Notes: a model not told the origin generated them from the letters alone. A DNA stretch of 64,000 nucleotides from Acinetobacter soli (GCF_000760595.1 NZ_BBNM01000001.1:432418-496417), one strand, 5' to 3'; positions 5,361-15,387 are shown, counted from the first letter of the stretch. Made by a program: numbers and translations.

Positions 5361-7994
5361 TTAAGCCACTTGGCCTTCTAAAAAGTCTTGCGCAAAACGC
5401 TGTAATACACCACCCGCTTCATAAACAGACACTTCTTCTTCTGTATCTAAACGGCACGTTACAGGCACTTCCAGAATCTCTTCCTTACCATCCGCTGTAG
5501 CACGCTCAATCACTAAAGTTAAAGTCGAACGTGGTGCAATATTCCCAATCACGCTATATAGCTCAGTACCATCGAGATTTAAGGTTTTACGGTTCACACC
5601 TGCTTTAAACTCAAGCGGTAACACGCCCATACCTACAAGGTTAGTGCGGTGAATACGCTCGAAGCCTTCGGCTACAATCGCTTCTACACCGGCAAGGCGT
5701 ACACCTTTTGCAGCCCAGTCACGGCTAGACCCCTGGCCATAATCTGCACCCGCAACAATGATTAAAGGTTGCTTACGGTTCATGTAGGTTTCAATGGCTT
5801 CCCACATCCGCATCACTTCGCCTTCCGGCTCGACACGCGCTTTTGAACCCTGCTTAATGGTACCGTCGGAGCGTACCACCATTTCATTAAACAATTTCGG
5901 GTTGGCAAAAGTGGCACGTTGTGCGGTTAAGTGGTCGCCACGGTGGGTTGCATAAGAGTTGAAGTCTTCTTCTGGTACGCCCATTTTATGCAAGTATTCA
6001 CCTGCTGCCGAATCCATCATAATCGCATTTGAAGGCGATAAATGGTCGGTGGTGATGTTATCACCCAAGATTGCCAGCGGACGCATATTGGTCAAAGTGC
6101 GTGGTGCAGCCAGCGCGCCTTCCCAATATGGCGGACGGCGAATATAGGTACTTTGTGGGCGCCAGTTGTACAGTGGGCTTTCGGCTTGTTCAACCTCACC
6201 CAGATCAAACATAGGAATATACACTTTACGGAACTGTTCAGGCTTAACCGCCTCTTTAACCAGTGCATCTATTTCGGCATCGGATGGCCAGATGTCTTTA
6301 AGGTAAATGGCGTTGCCGTTTTGGTCGGTGCCGAGTGCATCTTTTTCGATGTCAAAACGAATGGTGCCGGCAATCGCATACGCCACCACGAGCGGTGGAG
6401 ATGCCAAAAAGGCCTGCTTTGCATATGGATGAATACGCCCGTCGAAGTTACGGTTGCCCGAAAGTACAGCCGTTGCGTACAAATCGCGGTCGATAATTTC
6501 TTGCTGAATATTAGGATCAAGCGCGCCAGACATCCCGTTACACGTGGTACAGGCATAGGCCACAATACCAAAACCGAGTTGCTCTAAGTCTTTGAGTACG
6601 CCCGCTTCTTCTAGGTAAAGCGCTGCCGCTTTTGATCCCGGTGCAAAAGAAGATTTTACCCAAGGCTTACGAACTAAACCTAACTCGTTGGCCTTACGTG
6701 CGAGTAGCCCTGCGGCCACGGTATTACGTGGGTTTGAGGTATTGGTACAAGAGGTAATCGCCGCAATGATGACGGCGCCATCTGGCATCAAGCCTTCTGC
6801 TTCTTGTGCTTTGGCTATATCTAAATTGCCTGCAATGCCTTTTGCTGCCAAGTCGGAGGTTGAAACACGGGCATGCGGATTAGATGGGCCTGCAATGTTG
6901 CGTGTAACAGTGGATAAATCAAAACGAAGTACGCGCGGGTATTCGGCTTGAGTCATTTCAGATGCCCAAAGACCAATTTCTTTTGCATATTGCTCAACCA
7001 ATGCCACTTGAGCATCTTCACGGCCTGTCAGGCGCAAATAGTCGATGGTGTTCTGGTCGATATAAAACATGGCTGCGGTGGCGCCATATTCTGGTGTCAT
7101 GTTTGAAATGGTGGCACGGTCACCCACCGACATGCTGTCGGCTCCCTCGCCAAAAAACTCCAGATATGCCCCAACCACGCGTTCTTTTCGTAAAAATTCA
7201 GTTAAAGCCAGTACGATATCGGTCGCGGTAATGCCGGCCTGACGCTGCCCGACCAGCTCGACGCCAATGATATCGGGCAAACGCATCCAAGAAGCACGGC
7301 CCAGCATCACGTTCTCTGCTTCCAAGCCACCGACACCTATCGAAATAACACCCAATGCATCGGTATGTGGAGTATGTGAATCGGTGCCGACACAGGTATC
7401 TGGATAAGCTACACCATCACGTGCCTGAACCACTGGCGACATTTTTTCCAGATTGATCTGGTGCATGATGCCGTTTCCGGCAGGAATGACATCGACATTT
7501 TTAAATGCCGTTTTGGTCCATTCGATAAAATGAAAACGGTCTTCATTACGACGGTCTTCAATCGCGCGATTTTTCTCAAAGGCATCGGGATCGAATCCGC
7601 CATATTCGACCGCAAGCGAATGGTCGACAATCAGTTGCGTCGGCACCACTGGATTCACTTTAGACGGATCGCCACCTTTATCTGCAATAGCATCCCGCAG
7701 GCCCGCAAGATCAACCAGCGCGGTTTGACCTAAAATATCATGACAGACCACACGCGCCGGATACCAAGGAAAATCTAGATCCTGACGGCGTTCGATCAAC
7801 TGCTTTAAATAATCGGTCAGATGCGCAGGATCTGTTTTACGAACCAACTGCTCGGCCAGCACTTTTGAGGTATAAGGCAATGTCTGGTAAGCACCTGGCT
7901 GAATATCTTCAACGGCTTGACGCACGTCGTAATAGTCCAGCGGAGTATCGCCAAGTGCAGCATTCGGCAACGGTTTACGATATGGATTTGACAT
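5361..7994 (-). CDS. acnD: Fe/S-dependent 2-methylisocitrate dehydratase AcnD
   Basis: An 877-residue aconitase-superfamily enzyme that dehydrates 2-methylcitrate to 2-methylaconitate in the methylcitrate cycle. The three cluster-ligating cysteines are visible: one in SCTNTSNPRN (near 415) and two in ACTTCNG (near 481 and 484). Upstream are the substrate-binding segments VGTDSHTPH and GVGGLEAE; the C-terminal swivel domain has GADYGQGSSRDWAAKG. Length and position after prpC fit AcnD rather than housekeeping AcnA. Its ATG shares a base with the prpC stop (TAATG), so translation is coupled. The prpF isomerase that usually accompanies acnD is not found next to it or anywhere in the window. Confidence 0.92.
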   Translation of the reverse strand: MSNPYRKPLPNAALGDTPLDYYDVRQAVEDIQPGAYQTLPYTSKVLAEQLVRKTDPAHLTDYLKQLIERRQDLDFPWYPARVVCHDILGQTALVDLAGLRDAIADKGGDPSKVNPVVPTQLIVDHSLAVEYGGFDPDAFEKNRAIEDRRNEDRFHFIEWTKTAFKNVDVIPAGNGIMHQINLEKMSPVVQARDGVAYPDTCVGTDSHTPHTDALGVISIGVGGLEAENVMLGRASWMRLPDIIGVELVGQRQAGITATDIVLALTEFLRKERVVGAYLEFFGEGADSMSVGDRATISNMTPEYGATAAMFYIDQNTIDYLRLTGREDAQVALVEQYAKEIGLWASEMTQAEYPRVLRFDLSTVTRNIAGPSNPHARVSTSDLAAKGIAGNLDIAKAQEAEGLMPDGAVIIAAITSCTNTSNPRNTVAAGLLARKANELGLVRKPWVKSSFAPGSKAAALYLEEAGVLKDLEQLGFGIVAYACTTCNGMSGALDPNIQQEIIDRDLYATAVLSGNRNFDGRIHPYAKQAFLASPPLVVAYAIAGTIRFDIEKDALGTDQNGNAIYLKDIWPSDAEIDALVKEAVKPEQFRKVYIPMFDLGEVEQAESPLYNWRPQSTYIRRPPYWEGALAAPRTLTNMRPLAILGDNITTDHLSPSNAIMMDSAAGEYLHKMGVPEEDFNSYATHRGDHLTAQRATFANPKLFNEMVVRSDGTIKQGSKARVEPEGEVMRMWEAIETYMNRKQPLIIVAGADYGQGSSRDWAAKGVRLAGVEAIVAEGFERIHRTNLVGMGVLPLEFKAGVNRKTLNLDGTELYSVIGNIAPRSTLTLVIERATADGKEEILEVPVTCRLDTEEEVSVYEAGGVLQRFAQDFLEGQVA

Positions 7995-9151
7995 TAGCCA
8001 CGCTCCGCCAACGGTTTAAATTCGAGATTTTCTGGGCCGGTATAGTTTGCACTTGGACGAATAATCTTGCCGTCTTGACGCTGCTCGATCACGTGCGCCG
8101 ACCACCCTGCGGTACGTGCAATCACGAATAATGGTGTAAACATGGCTGTTGGCACACCCATCAGGTGGTAACTTACCGCGCTAAACCAGTCGAGATTTGG
8201 AAACATGTTTTTTACTTCTTTCATCACGGCTTCCAAACGCTCCGCGATCAAATACATCTTGGTGTTTTGCTGGGACTGCGCCAAATCGTAGGCCACTTTT
8301 TTAATCACTTCATTACGCGGGTCAGACACGGTATAAACCGGATGACCAAATCCGATCACCACTTCTTTCTTCTCTACACGGCTTCGAATGTCTGCCTCAG
8401 CTTCGTCTGCATTGTCATAACGTTGCTGAATCACAAAGGCCACTTCATTGGCACCGCCGTGTTTAGGGCCACGTAGTGCGCCAATTCCACCGGTAATGGC
8501 CGAGTACATATCTGAACCTGTACCGGCGACTACGCGTGAGGTAAAGGTAGATGCATTAAACTCGTGCTCTGCATACAAAATGAGTGAGGTGTGCATGGCC
8601 TGAATCCATTCTTCAGATGGTTTTTCGCCATGCAACAAGTGTAGGAAATGCGCTGCGATTGAGTCGTCGTCGGTTTCGACCTCAATACGGCGCCCATTGT
8701 TACTAAAGTGATACCAGTACAACAGCATCGAACCGAGGCTGGCCATCAGTTTATCGGCAATGTCTTTTGCGCCGGCTTCGTTATGGTCTTCATGTTCTGG
8801 GGTTAAACAGCCCAATACCGACACGCCCGTACGCATCACATCCATGGGGTGAGCAGACGGCGGAAGCTGTTCAAGTGCGGTTTTGAGTGCTGCCGGTAAG
8901 CCCCGAAGTGCCTTTAATTTGGCTTTATACGCTTTAAGCTCAGCTTGATTTGGTAATTTGCCATGTACCAGCAGGTGTGCCACTTCTTCAAACTGGCTGC
9001 CTACGGCGAGATCTAAAATGTCATAGCCACGATAATGCAAGTCGTTACCGCTACGACCGACGGTACAGAGCGCGGTGTTGCCTGCCACTTGTCCGCTAAG
9101 TGCAACTGATTTTTTTGGTTTAAAGCCTGTTGTTGTTTCATTTGAGCTCAT
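7994..9151 (-). CDS. prpC: 2-methylcitrate synthase PrpC
   Basis: A citrate-synthase-family enzyme of 385 residues condensing propionyl-CoA with oxaloacetate. The catalytic residues of the family are in place: His in GPKHGGANE (near 230), His in GFGHPVY (near 268) and Asp in [11 protein letters not shown] (near 320). The open frame extends to 9238, but the start [10 protein letters not shown] at 9151 is preceded by AGGA at 8 nt and fits homologues; the upstream 29 residues look untranslated. The short form and its operon partners distinguish it from the TCA-cycle enzyme GltA. A 216-nt leader separates it from prpB. Confidence 0.93.
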   Translation of the reverse strand: MSSNETTTGFKPKKSVALSGQVAGNTALCTVGRSGNDLHYRGYDILDLAVGSQFEEVAHLLVHGKLPNQAELKAYKAKLKALRGLPAALKTALEQLPPSAHPMDVMRTGVSVLGCLTPEHEDHNEAGAKDIADKLMASLGSMLLYWYHFSNNGRRIEVETDDDSIAAHFLHLLHGEKPSEEWIQAMHTSLILYAEHEFNASTFTSRVVAGTGSDMYSAITGGIGALRGPKHGGANEVAFVIQQRYDNADEAEADIRSRVEKKEVVIGFGHPVYTVSDPRNEVIKKVAYDLAQSQQNTKMYLIAERLEAVMKEVKNMFPNLDWFSAVSYHLMGVPTAMFTPLFVIARTAGWSAHVIEQRQDGKIIRPSANYTGPENLEFKPLAERG

Positions 9152-9367
9152 AAGATTGTCCTTTCCTATCGATCTGAATTTATTTATTAGGCACGATGGA
9201 GTCGTACCATTTTCACTTCTTATTTCGAGATTAACCACTTCGCCTTGTGCCTCATCAGAGCTTTAATCGCTTTAAAAGCAGTGCAAGGCCGTCCAATGTA
9301 GCTGCATCCATACCGCCCTCACGATAGCCAAGACCATCATTTCCACTTCTTTTCAAAGAGGGCTTAT

Positions 9368-10252
9368 TTATTTCTTTTTCGCAAATGCGTTGTCTAAATA
9401 GTCTTCAAATGCATAGTAGTTAATGCGTTCATACAGCTCTTTACGCGTTTGCATGATGTCGACCACATTCTTTTGTGTGCCTTCTTTACGCAAGGTTTCA
9501 TAAACCGTTTCGGCTGCCTTGTTCATGGCACGAAATGCAGAAAGCGGATACAACGCAAGGCTGACATCGGCTGAGGCCAATTCATCGGTGGTAAATAGTG
9601 GCGTAGAACCAAACTCGGTAATATTGGCCAAAATGGGTGCACCAGTCGCCTGTGCAAATTGCTTATACATTGCAAGCTCGGTAATCGCTTCTGGAAATAG
9701 CATGTCTGCACCGGCTTCGATATACGCGCCTGCACGATCAATCGCAGCCTGTAAACCATCGACAGCCAATGCATCGGTACGTGCCATAATCACAAAATTT
9801 TCATCGGTCCGTGCATCGACTGCCGCTTTAATCCGGTCGACCATTTCTTCTTGGCTCACAATCGCTTTATTTGGACGATGACCACAACGCTTGGCACCAA
9901 CCTGATCTTCAATGTGCATGGCGGCAGCACCAAATTTAATCAGTGATTTGGTGGTACGGGCAATATTAAATGCTGAAGCGCCAAAGCCTGTATCGGCATC
10001 GACCAGCAAAGGCAAATCGCATACATCCGTAATACGGCGCACATCGATCAGTACATCATCTAAATTGCTAATACCTAAATCGGGTAAACCAAGCGAACCC
10101 GCCGCAACCCCACCACCCGACAAATAAATGGCTTTATAGCCTGCACGTTTGGCCAATAAGGCATGGTTGGCATTGATTGCACCCACCACCTGTAATGGGC
10201 GTTCACTGGCGACTGCATCTCTAAATTTTTGTCCTGCTGATACTGTAGACAT
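9368..10252 (-). CDS. prpB: 2-methylisocitrate lyase PrpB
   Basis: A 294-residue member of the isocitrate lyase/PEP mutase family that splits 2-methylisocitrate into pyruvate and succinate, the last step of propionate breakdown. The signature KRCGH lies at residues 121-125 (catalytic Cys123), and Mg2+ ligands are in VDADTGFG (84-91) and in IEDQ (114-117). The length is standard. It is the first enzyme gene after the regulator, 23 bp downstream of it, and leads prpC and acnD in one transcript. Confidence 0.95.
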   Translation of the reverse strand: MSTVSAGQKFRDAVASERPLQVVGAINANHALLAKRAGYKAIYLSGGGVAAGSLGLPDLGISNLDDVLIDVRRITDVCDLPLLVDADTGFGASAFNIARTTKSLIKFGAAAMHIEDQVGAKRCGHRPNKAIVSQEEMVDRIKAAVDARTDENFVIMARTDALAVDGLQAAIDRAGAYIEAGADMLFPEAITELAMYKQFAQATGAPILANITEFGSTPLFTTDELASADVSLALYPLSAFRAMNKAAETVYETLRKEGTQKNVVDIMQTRKELYERINYYAFEDYLDNAFAKKK

Positions 10253-10275
10253 GTGCTAGTCTCTCTCCCTGTCAA

Positions 10276-10956
10276 TTAAATAAAATGTTGTTCGATATTG
10301 CGATACGATGCTGCGATATGCCGGCGCATCAGAAGTTCTGCCAGTTCAGCATCTCCTTCGGCAATCGCGTTTAAAATATGTAAATGTTCAGACAGTGCTC
10401 TGTGCGGACGATTCGGGGTTTTGGAATACTGCACCCGATACATTCGAATTAAATGATAGAGTTCATCGCAGAGCATTTTTTCCAAGGTTTTGTTGCCACA
10501 ATTTTTAATAATGCAGTAATGAAAATCGTCTTGGCCTTCTTGTAAATAGTAGCCCTTACCTTCTTTGAAATCGGGATCTTGCGCGTGCAGATGCAATACG
10601 TCACGCAAATTTAAGATTTGCTGTTTGTCGATGCTTTGCGCGGCTAGTCGGCAAGCCAGACCTTCTAGGTTTTCACGAATCTGATAGAGCTCTCGCAATT
10701 GCTGATGTGACAGCGATACCACCCGCGCGCCTACGTGTGCGGTGCGCTCGACCAATTTTTGTCCTTCTAGCCGATGAATGGCTTCTCGCAACGGCCCGCG
10801 GCTGATGCCATAAACACGTGCCAATTCTGGCTCCGAAATTTTACTGCCCGCTGCGATTTCACCACTGACAATCGCCGATTGAATTTTTTTAAAAATCTGA
10901 TCGGTCAGGGTTTCTTGTGTACTTGTGCGCGCGGCTGGCTCAAGAAGTTCGGTCAT
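10276..10956 (-). CDS. GntR/FadR-type regulator of the methylcitrate operon
   Basis: The protein has 226 residues from the start MTELLEPAAR at 10956; the open frame continues upstream to 11022 but without homology-like sequence. Residues ~15-80 form a GntR winged helix (ISEPELARVYGISRGPLREA is the recognition region), and the rest is the all-helical FCD effector domain with the metal/acid-binding His residues of FadR-like proteins (FHYCII, RHIAAS). As first gene of the gntR-prpB-prpC-acnD transcript it probably autoregulates the operon, sensing a methylcitrate-cycle intermediate. Two operator-like palindromes lie just upstream and over the start. Confidence 0.88.
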   Translation of the reverse strand: MTELLEPAARTSTQETLTDQIFKKIQSAIVSGEIAAGSKISEPELARVYGISRGPLREAIHRLEGQKLVERTAHVGARVVSLSHQQLRELYQIRENLEGLACRLAAQSIDKQQILNLRDVLHLHAQDPDFKEGKGYYLQEGQDDFHYCIIKNCGNKTLEKMLCDELYHLIRMYRVQYSKTPNRPHRALSEHLHILNAIAEGDAELAELLMRRHIAASYRNIEQHFI

Positions 10957-11022
10957 GATGATGTCAACAATTACGACGATGCTGTTGTTAAAATACGCAC
11001 AGATATCGAAAATTGCAATCAC

Positions 11023-11034
11023 ATTGTCGACAAT
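11023..11034. promoter_or_regulatory. Probable GntR operator of the prp operon
   Basis: ATTGTCGACAAT is a perfect 12-bp palindrome 67 bp before the gntR start codon, the size and symmetry typical of FadR-subfamily operators. A degenerate second copy, GATGTCAACAAT, lies at 10960-10971 beside the start codon. Two spaced sites would allow autorepression; that reading is inference. Confidence 0.6.
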
Positions 11035-11379
11035 ATAAAAAACTCACGCGTTTACTTTTTTAGCATTAAAACCATTAATTAATTGAAAATAATTAATTTA
11101 TTTAAATAAACTGAATATCAACTTATCTTTTAGACTTAAGTCGAAGTTCGCAAAGTGTAAACAGTTTGGCGGATGTGATTACTTTTCTAAGCCTATACAT
11201 GTAGAGGTGTATATGCCATGAGCTTAGTGGCATCTTAAAAAACAGCACCACCTAAAAGACTTCTTATAGGTGGTGCTGTACTTTTTTAACTTGTTTTGAA
11301 ATAAATGCTGTCGTGTTTTTCGATAATTAATCCTCAATTGAGCGTGGCTTTGGGGCGCGCTTAAACACGTGTAGAGTCA
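11035..11379. other. Intergenic region between two leftward operons
   Basis: The part next to gntR is AT-rich (TTAATTAATT motifs) and should hold the prp promoter. A short inverted repeat TATACA/TGTATA lies at 11194-11213, and the terminator of the transketolase operon at 11242-11286. No ORF with a ribosome-binding site was seen. Confidence 0.5.
11242..11286. terminator. Strong terminator after the transketolase operon
   Basis: A 13-bp perfect stem, ACAGCACCACCTA / TAGGTGGTGCTGT, with a 12-nt loop. A-run before and T-run after let it work in both directions; the leftward operon ends about 100 bp away. Confidence 0.85.
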
Positions 11380-12387
11380 TTACTTCGCCAAATGTGCCTT
11401 GATTTTGTCTTTCACTGCTTCGGTCGAAATACCATAGCGGTCATGCAAGGTGGGTAGCGCGCCTGCATCTAAAAAGGCATCTGGCAGCCCAATCATATCA
11501 AAATGCGGATGCTGACCATGTTTAAGCAGCAAAGCACCTACCGCTTCTCCAAGCCCACCTACCAGCGAATGATTTTCTGCGGTTAGTACCGGGCGCCCGC
11601 CTTGAGCCACTTCCTGCAAAATGGTGTCTTCATCGAGTGGCTTGATGGTTGGTACGTGCAGCACTGCCACGTCTATCCCTTCTTGCGCCAAAGCTTCGGC
11701 GGCTTCAAGGGCACGCATGGTCAGTAAGCCTGTAGAGATGATTAACAAATCTTTGCCGGGCTTAATCACTTGCGCCTTGCCAAGTTTAAACTCGTAATTG
11801 TATTTATCGAGTACTAGAGGCACTTGACCACGCAATAAACGCATATAAACTGGCCCTTTATGCGCTGCAATCTGAGGAATGGCCTGCTCGATTTCCAGCG
11901 CATCGCATGGATCGATCACCATCAAGTTCGGCATTGCGCGAAAAATCGCGATATCGTCGGTAGCCTGATGGCTAGGCCCATAACCTGTGGTCAGGCCCGG
12001 TAGAGCCGCGACAATCTTGACGTTTAAATTATCTTCTGCAATCGCCATACAGATAAAGTCGTAAGCACGGCGCGATGCAAACACCGCATAGGTGGTTGCA
12101 AAAGGAACAAAGCCTTCACGTGCCATACCTGCGGCTGCACTCATTAAGAGTTGTTCAGCCATACCCATCTGAAAAAATTTATCCGGATTTTCTTTGGCAA
12201 AAATGTGCAGATCGGTGTATTTCGACAAATCGGCCGATAATCCGACAATATCGTCGCGCTCTTTTGCGAGTGCATTAAGGGCATGACCAAATGGCGCTGG
12301 CTTAGTAGGTTGTCCTTCCGCAGCAATTGAAGCAATCATGGCTGAGGTAGTAAGTTTTTTCTTTGGCGGATGTGTTAACTGGCTCAT
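11380..12387 (-). CDS. Transketolase, C-terminal half (split enzyme)
   Basis: A 335-residue protein containing the pyrimidine-binding and C-terminal domains of transketolase. Recognisable segments are the FFQMGMAEQ region with the Glu that activates the thiamine pyrimidine ring, GLTTGYGPSHQATDD, and the C-terminal VLTAENHSLVGGLGEAV. With the next gene it should form an alpha2beta2 split transketolase, as in many catabolic clusters. It ends the four-gene operon, 12 bp after the N-terminal subunit. The substrate is unknown. The full-length housekeeping tkt must be elsewhere, so this pair is probably dedicated to the SDR/MFS pathway. Confidence 0.88.
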   Translation of the reverse strand: MSQLTHPPKKKLTTSAMIASIAAEGQPTKPAPFGHALNALAKERDDIVGLSADLSKYTDLHIFAKENPDKFFQMGMAEQLLMSAAAGMAREGFVPFATTYAVFASRRAYDFICMAIAEDNLNVKIVAALPGLTTGYGPSHQATDDIAIFRAMPNLMVIDPCDALEIEQAIPQIAAHKGPVYMRLLRGQVPLVLDKYNYEFKLGKAQVIKPGKDLLIISTGLLTMRALEAAEALAQEGIDVAVLHVPTIKPLDEDTILQEVAQGGRPVLTAENHSLVGGLGEAVGALLLKHGQHPHFDMIGLPDAFLDAGALPTLHDRYGISTEAVKDKIKAHLAK

Positions 12388-12399
12388 CAGAAATGCTCC

Positions 12400-13251
12400 T
12401 TATTGACCATAATGCGTCAAAATATTTAATGCTTGATCCCACTCGTGTTCATCGACACGAATAAAGTGAGTTTTTTCACGGCTTTCCAGAAACGATACGC
12501 CTTTGCCCATTTTGGTGTCACAAATAATTACTCGTGGGCGCTGTCCGGTATGCTGTTTGGCTTGATCAAACGCATTGAGCAAGGCAGGTACATCATTGCC
12601 ATCAACACGCTGGGTAAACCAGCCAAAGGCTTCCCATCGATCTACAATCGGCTCGAATGCCAGAATTTCACTTGAATGGCCGTCAGCTTGCTGATTATTG
12701 ACATCAACAATTGCAATTAGGTTGTCGAGTTTCCAGTGTGAAGCCGACATCACCGCTTCCCAAGTTGAGCCTTCGTTTAATTCACCATCGGAGAGCAGGT
12801 TATACACAAAAGCATCGGATTTTTTTTGCTTGAGTGCCAAGCAAGCCCCCACTGCAATGCCCAAACCGTGTCCGAGCGAGCCACCGGTAATTTCCATACC
12901 GGGCGTGTAAGAGGCCATGCCGGACATTGGTAAACGGCTGTCATCAGCTCCATAGCTTTCCAGCTCGTCGAGAGGCACAATTTTGGCCTCGATCAGCGCG
13001 GCATAAAGTGCAATTGCATAGTGACCAATCGAAAGATAAAAACGGTCACGACCTTCCCATTCCGGATTTTCAGGTTGATACTTCATGGCATGAAAATATG
13101 CCACAGCAAGTAAATCGGCTGCACCCAGTGCCTGCCCTACGTATCCTTGCCCTTGTACCTGCCCCATACGCAATGCGTGCTGGCGAATGTTATAGGCGCG
13201 TTGATGAAGTTCGGCAATTTGCCCAGCGCGATCGATATTTAACATTGTCAT
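12400..13251 (-). CDS. Transketolase, N-terminal (thiamine diphosphate-binding) half
   Basis: A 283-residue protein with the diphosphate-binding domain: GHGLGIAVGACLA, then the metal/ThDP motif SDGELNEG...VDVNNQQADG (near 155-190), and a C-terminal GKGVSFLE segment. Intact transketolases are ~660 residues; here the domains are on two adjacent genes. A clean ribosome-binding site (GGAAAG) precedes ATG 13251. It is spaced 12 bp from both the permease gene before it and its partner after it, so all are co-transcribed. Confidence 0.88.
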   Translation of the reverse strand: MTMLNIDRAGQIAELHQRAYNIRQHALRMGQVQGQGYVGQALGAADLLAVAYFHAMKYQPENPEWEGRDRFYLSIGHYAIALYAALIEAKIVPLDELESYGADDSRLPMSGMASYTPGMEITGGSLGHGLGIAVGACLALKQKKSDAFVYNLLSDGELNEGSTWEAVMSASHWKLDNLIAIVDVNNQQADGHSSEILAFEPIVDRWEAFGWFTQRVDGNDVPALLNAFDQAKQHTGQRPRVIICDTKMGKGVSFLESREKTHFIRVDEHEWDQALNILTHYGQ

Positions 13252-13263
13252 TTTCTTTCCTTT

Positions 13264-14562
13264 TTAACGATTGACCAGTTTTGCTGGAACACGAGACACC
13301 AAGGTCGCACCGAACAACAGAACCGCGGTTATAATGAACATGCCGATGGCATTGGATCCCGTATTAGTCGTTATCCAACCGATCAGATACGGTGAGCAAA
13401 ATCCGGCAAGATTGGCAAAACTGTTGACTGCTGCAATACCAGCTGCGGCAGATACGCCACCTAAAAAGTTGGTAGGCAACATCCAGAACAATGATGATGC
13501 AGTCAGAACACCTGAAGCCGCGATACAGAGGAAAATCAATGAAACGGTCAGGTTAGAGACAAACAGAGTGGCCAGTGTCAAGGCTGCCGCACCTGCACAC
13601 ATCGGTATGATCAAATGCCAACGGCGTTCTCTAAAATGGTCACCACTGCGGCCCGCCATAAGCATTACAAAAATGGCACACATATACGGTAAGCTGGTGA
13701 GTAATCCGATATGCCAGTTATCGCTGATTCCGGAGTTACGAATGAGTGTGGGTAGCCAGAAGGTAATGGCGTACTGTCCCATCACCACACAGAAATAAAT
13801 ACCCGCCAATAACCATAATCGACGGTCACGAACAAAATCTTTGATGCTGCCGTGGCCTTCTTTGTGCTGGTTATCTTCGGCAATTTCTTTTTTAACCAGA
13901 CTTTTTTCGTCGTCTGTTAACCAGTTGGCATCATTGACCGAGTCTTTAAGTATTGCTAAAACCAGAAGCCCAACCACAACCGTGGGAATGGCTTCAAGTA
14001 CAAACATCCACTGCCAGCCGTGCCAACCACGCACATTGTTCATCTGGTCCATAATCAAGCCCGAGATCGGACCGCCAATCATGCCCGAGATCGGAATGGC
14101 GATAAACCAAAGTACGGTCATGCGGGCACGTCGGTACGATGGAAACCAGTACGTGAGATAAAGGAGTAATCCCGGTGCCAGTCCGGCTTCTGCTACGCCC
14201 AGTAGAAAGCGCAAGGTATAAAACTGCCATTCTGTTTGTACAAAGGCGAAACAACCCGACAAAATGCCCCACGTAATCATGATGCGGGCAATCCAGCGGC
14301 GTGCACCGACTTTATGTAAAACGATATTGCTGGGCACTTCACATAAAAAATAACCGAGAAAAAAGATTCCTGCACCTAAACCGTATACCGCTTCACTAAA
14401 TTGCAAATCGTTCATCATTTGCAGTTTGGCAAAACCGACATTAACGCGATCGAGGTAAGCACAGAAATAACACAACATTAAAAATGGCATCAGCCGAAAC
14501 GCAATTTTTCGATACGCAGATTTACGCACTGCATCCGATTCTTGAAAATAAACCGTATCCAT
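13264..14562 (-). CDS. MFS permease, anion:cation symporter type
   Basis: A 432-residue, 12-segment major-facilitator protein of the ACS/tartrate-hexuronate type: the first segment ends in YLDRVNVGFAKLQM, the family's hallmark DR-x-N, followed by EVPSN and the PGLLLYLTYWFP segment. The open frame goes to a GTG at 14589, but ATG 14562 with AGGGA at 8 nt is the better start. ACS permeases import sugar acids and dicarboxylates, so the operon probably handles such a compound. It lies between the SDR and the split transketolase. Confidence 0.88.
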   Translation of the reverse strand: MDTVYFQESDAVRKSAYRKIAFRLMPFLMLCYFCAYLDRVNVGFAKLQMMNDLQFSEAVYGLGAGIFFLGYFLCEVPSNIVLHKVGARRWIARIMITWGILSGCFAFVQTEWQFYTLRFLLGVAEAGLAPGLLLYLTYWFPSYRRARMTVLWFIAIPISGMIGGPISGLIMDQMNNVRGWHGWQWMFVLEAIPTVVVGLLVLAILKDSVNDANWLTDDEKSLVKKEIAEDNQHKEGHGSIKDFVRDRRLWLLAGIYFCVVMGQYAITFWLPTLIRNSGISDNWHIGLLTSLPYMCAIFVMLMAGRSGDHFRERRWHLIIPMCAGAAALTLATLFVSNLTVSLIFLCIAASGVLTASSLFWMLPTNFLGGVSAAAGIAAVNSFANLAGFCSPYLIGWITTNTGSNAIGMFIITAVLLFGATLVSRVPAKLVNR

Positions 14563-14637
14563 TACTTGAGTCCCTGTATATGTGGCCACGCTATCCTCGT
14601 GTGGCCGTTACTCTATTTTAATTTTTGGTTTAAACCA

Positions 14638-15387
14638 TTAGTGAATGAGCATCCCGCCATTGACATCTAATGTCACACCCGTGAGATAGGCCGACAAATC
14701 GCTGGCTAAAAATAGCGCAGCATTGGCCACATCTTGCGCTTTACCTAAACGGCCTAGTGGAATTCCGGCCAAAATATCATGGCGACGATCATCATTCATG
14801 AGTCCACCCGTGATATCGGTTTGGATGAGTCCGGGCGTAAGTGAATTAACGCGAATATTATCTGCACCAAACTCGCGCGCCATCGCTTTGGCCAACCCCA
14901 GCACGCCTGCTTTGGCTGCACTGTAATGTGGTCCGCCAAAAATACCGCCGCCACGCTGTGCCGATACCGATGACAGGCATACAATACTCCCGCCTCCACT
15001 GGCTTTCATGGATGGGATAACCGCTTGAGACATGATTAATGTGCCGCGTAAACTCACATCGAGCACGCGATCGTAATCATTACGTTGAATATCGAGTGTT
15101 TTGATGGGCTGAGTAATTCCGGCATTATTCACCAAAATATCGATTTTTCCAAAATGCTGAATTGCCGCATCGACTGCCGCTTTGGCCTGCTCTTCATTGG
15201 CCACGTTTGCCGCAAGCCCAAGATGACCTTCGCCCAGTGCCTGCGCAGCGTGCTGGCTTTGTTCAAGATCTAAATCGACCACCACCACTTTGGCGCCTTG
15301 CTGTGCAAAAATTTCTGCTGTTGCACGCCCAATACCTCGTGCAGATGCTGCACCAGTAATTAACGCCACTTTTCCTTGTAGTAACAT
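14638..15387 (-). CDS. SDR-family oxidoreductase
   Basis: A classical short-chain dehydrogenase of 249 residues starting at MLLQGKVALITG (ATG 15387, GAGG at 7 nt); the frame upstream to 15495 is not expected to be translated. TGAASARGIG (11-20) binds the nucleotide, VNNAG is present, and the catalytic Tyr/Lys are in HYSAAKAG (near 153/157), with a Ser upstream in CLSSVSA. An Asp after beta-2 (VVVDLDLEQ) suggests NAD(H). It is the first gene of the operon and probably oxidises the imported polyol or sugar acid to a ketose that the transketolase then cleaves; that order is inference. Confidence 0.88.
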   Translation of the reverse strand: MLLQGKVALITGAASARGIGRATAEIFAQQGAKVVVVDLDLEQSQHAAQALGEGHLGLAANVANEEQAKAAVDAAIQHFGKIDILVNNAGITQPIKTLDIQRNDYDRVLDVSLRGTLIMSQAVIPSMKASGGGSIVCLSSVSAQRGGGIFGGPHYSAAKAGVLGLAKAMAREFGADNIRVNSLTPGLIQTDITGGLMNDDRRHDILAGIPLGRLGKAQDVANAALFLASDLSAYLTGVTLDVNGGMLIH

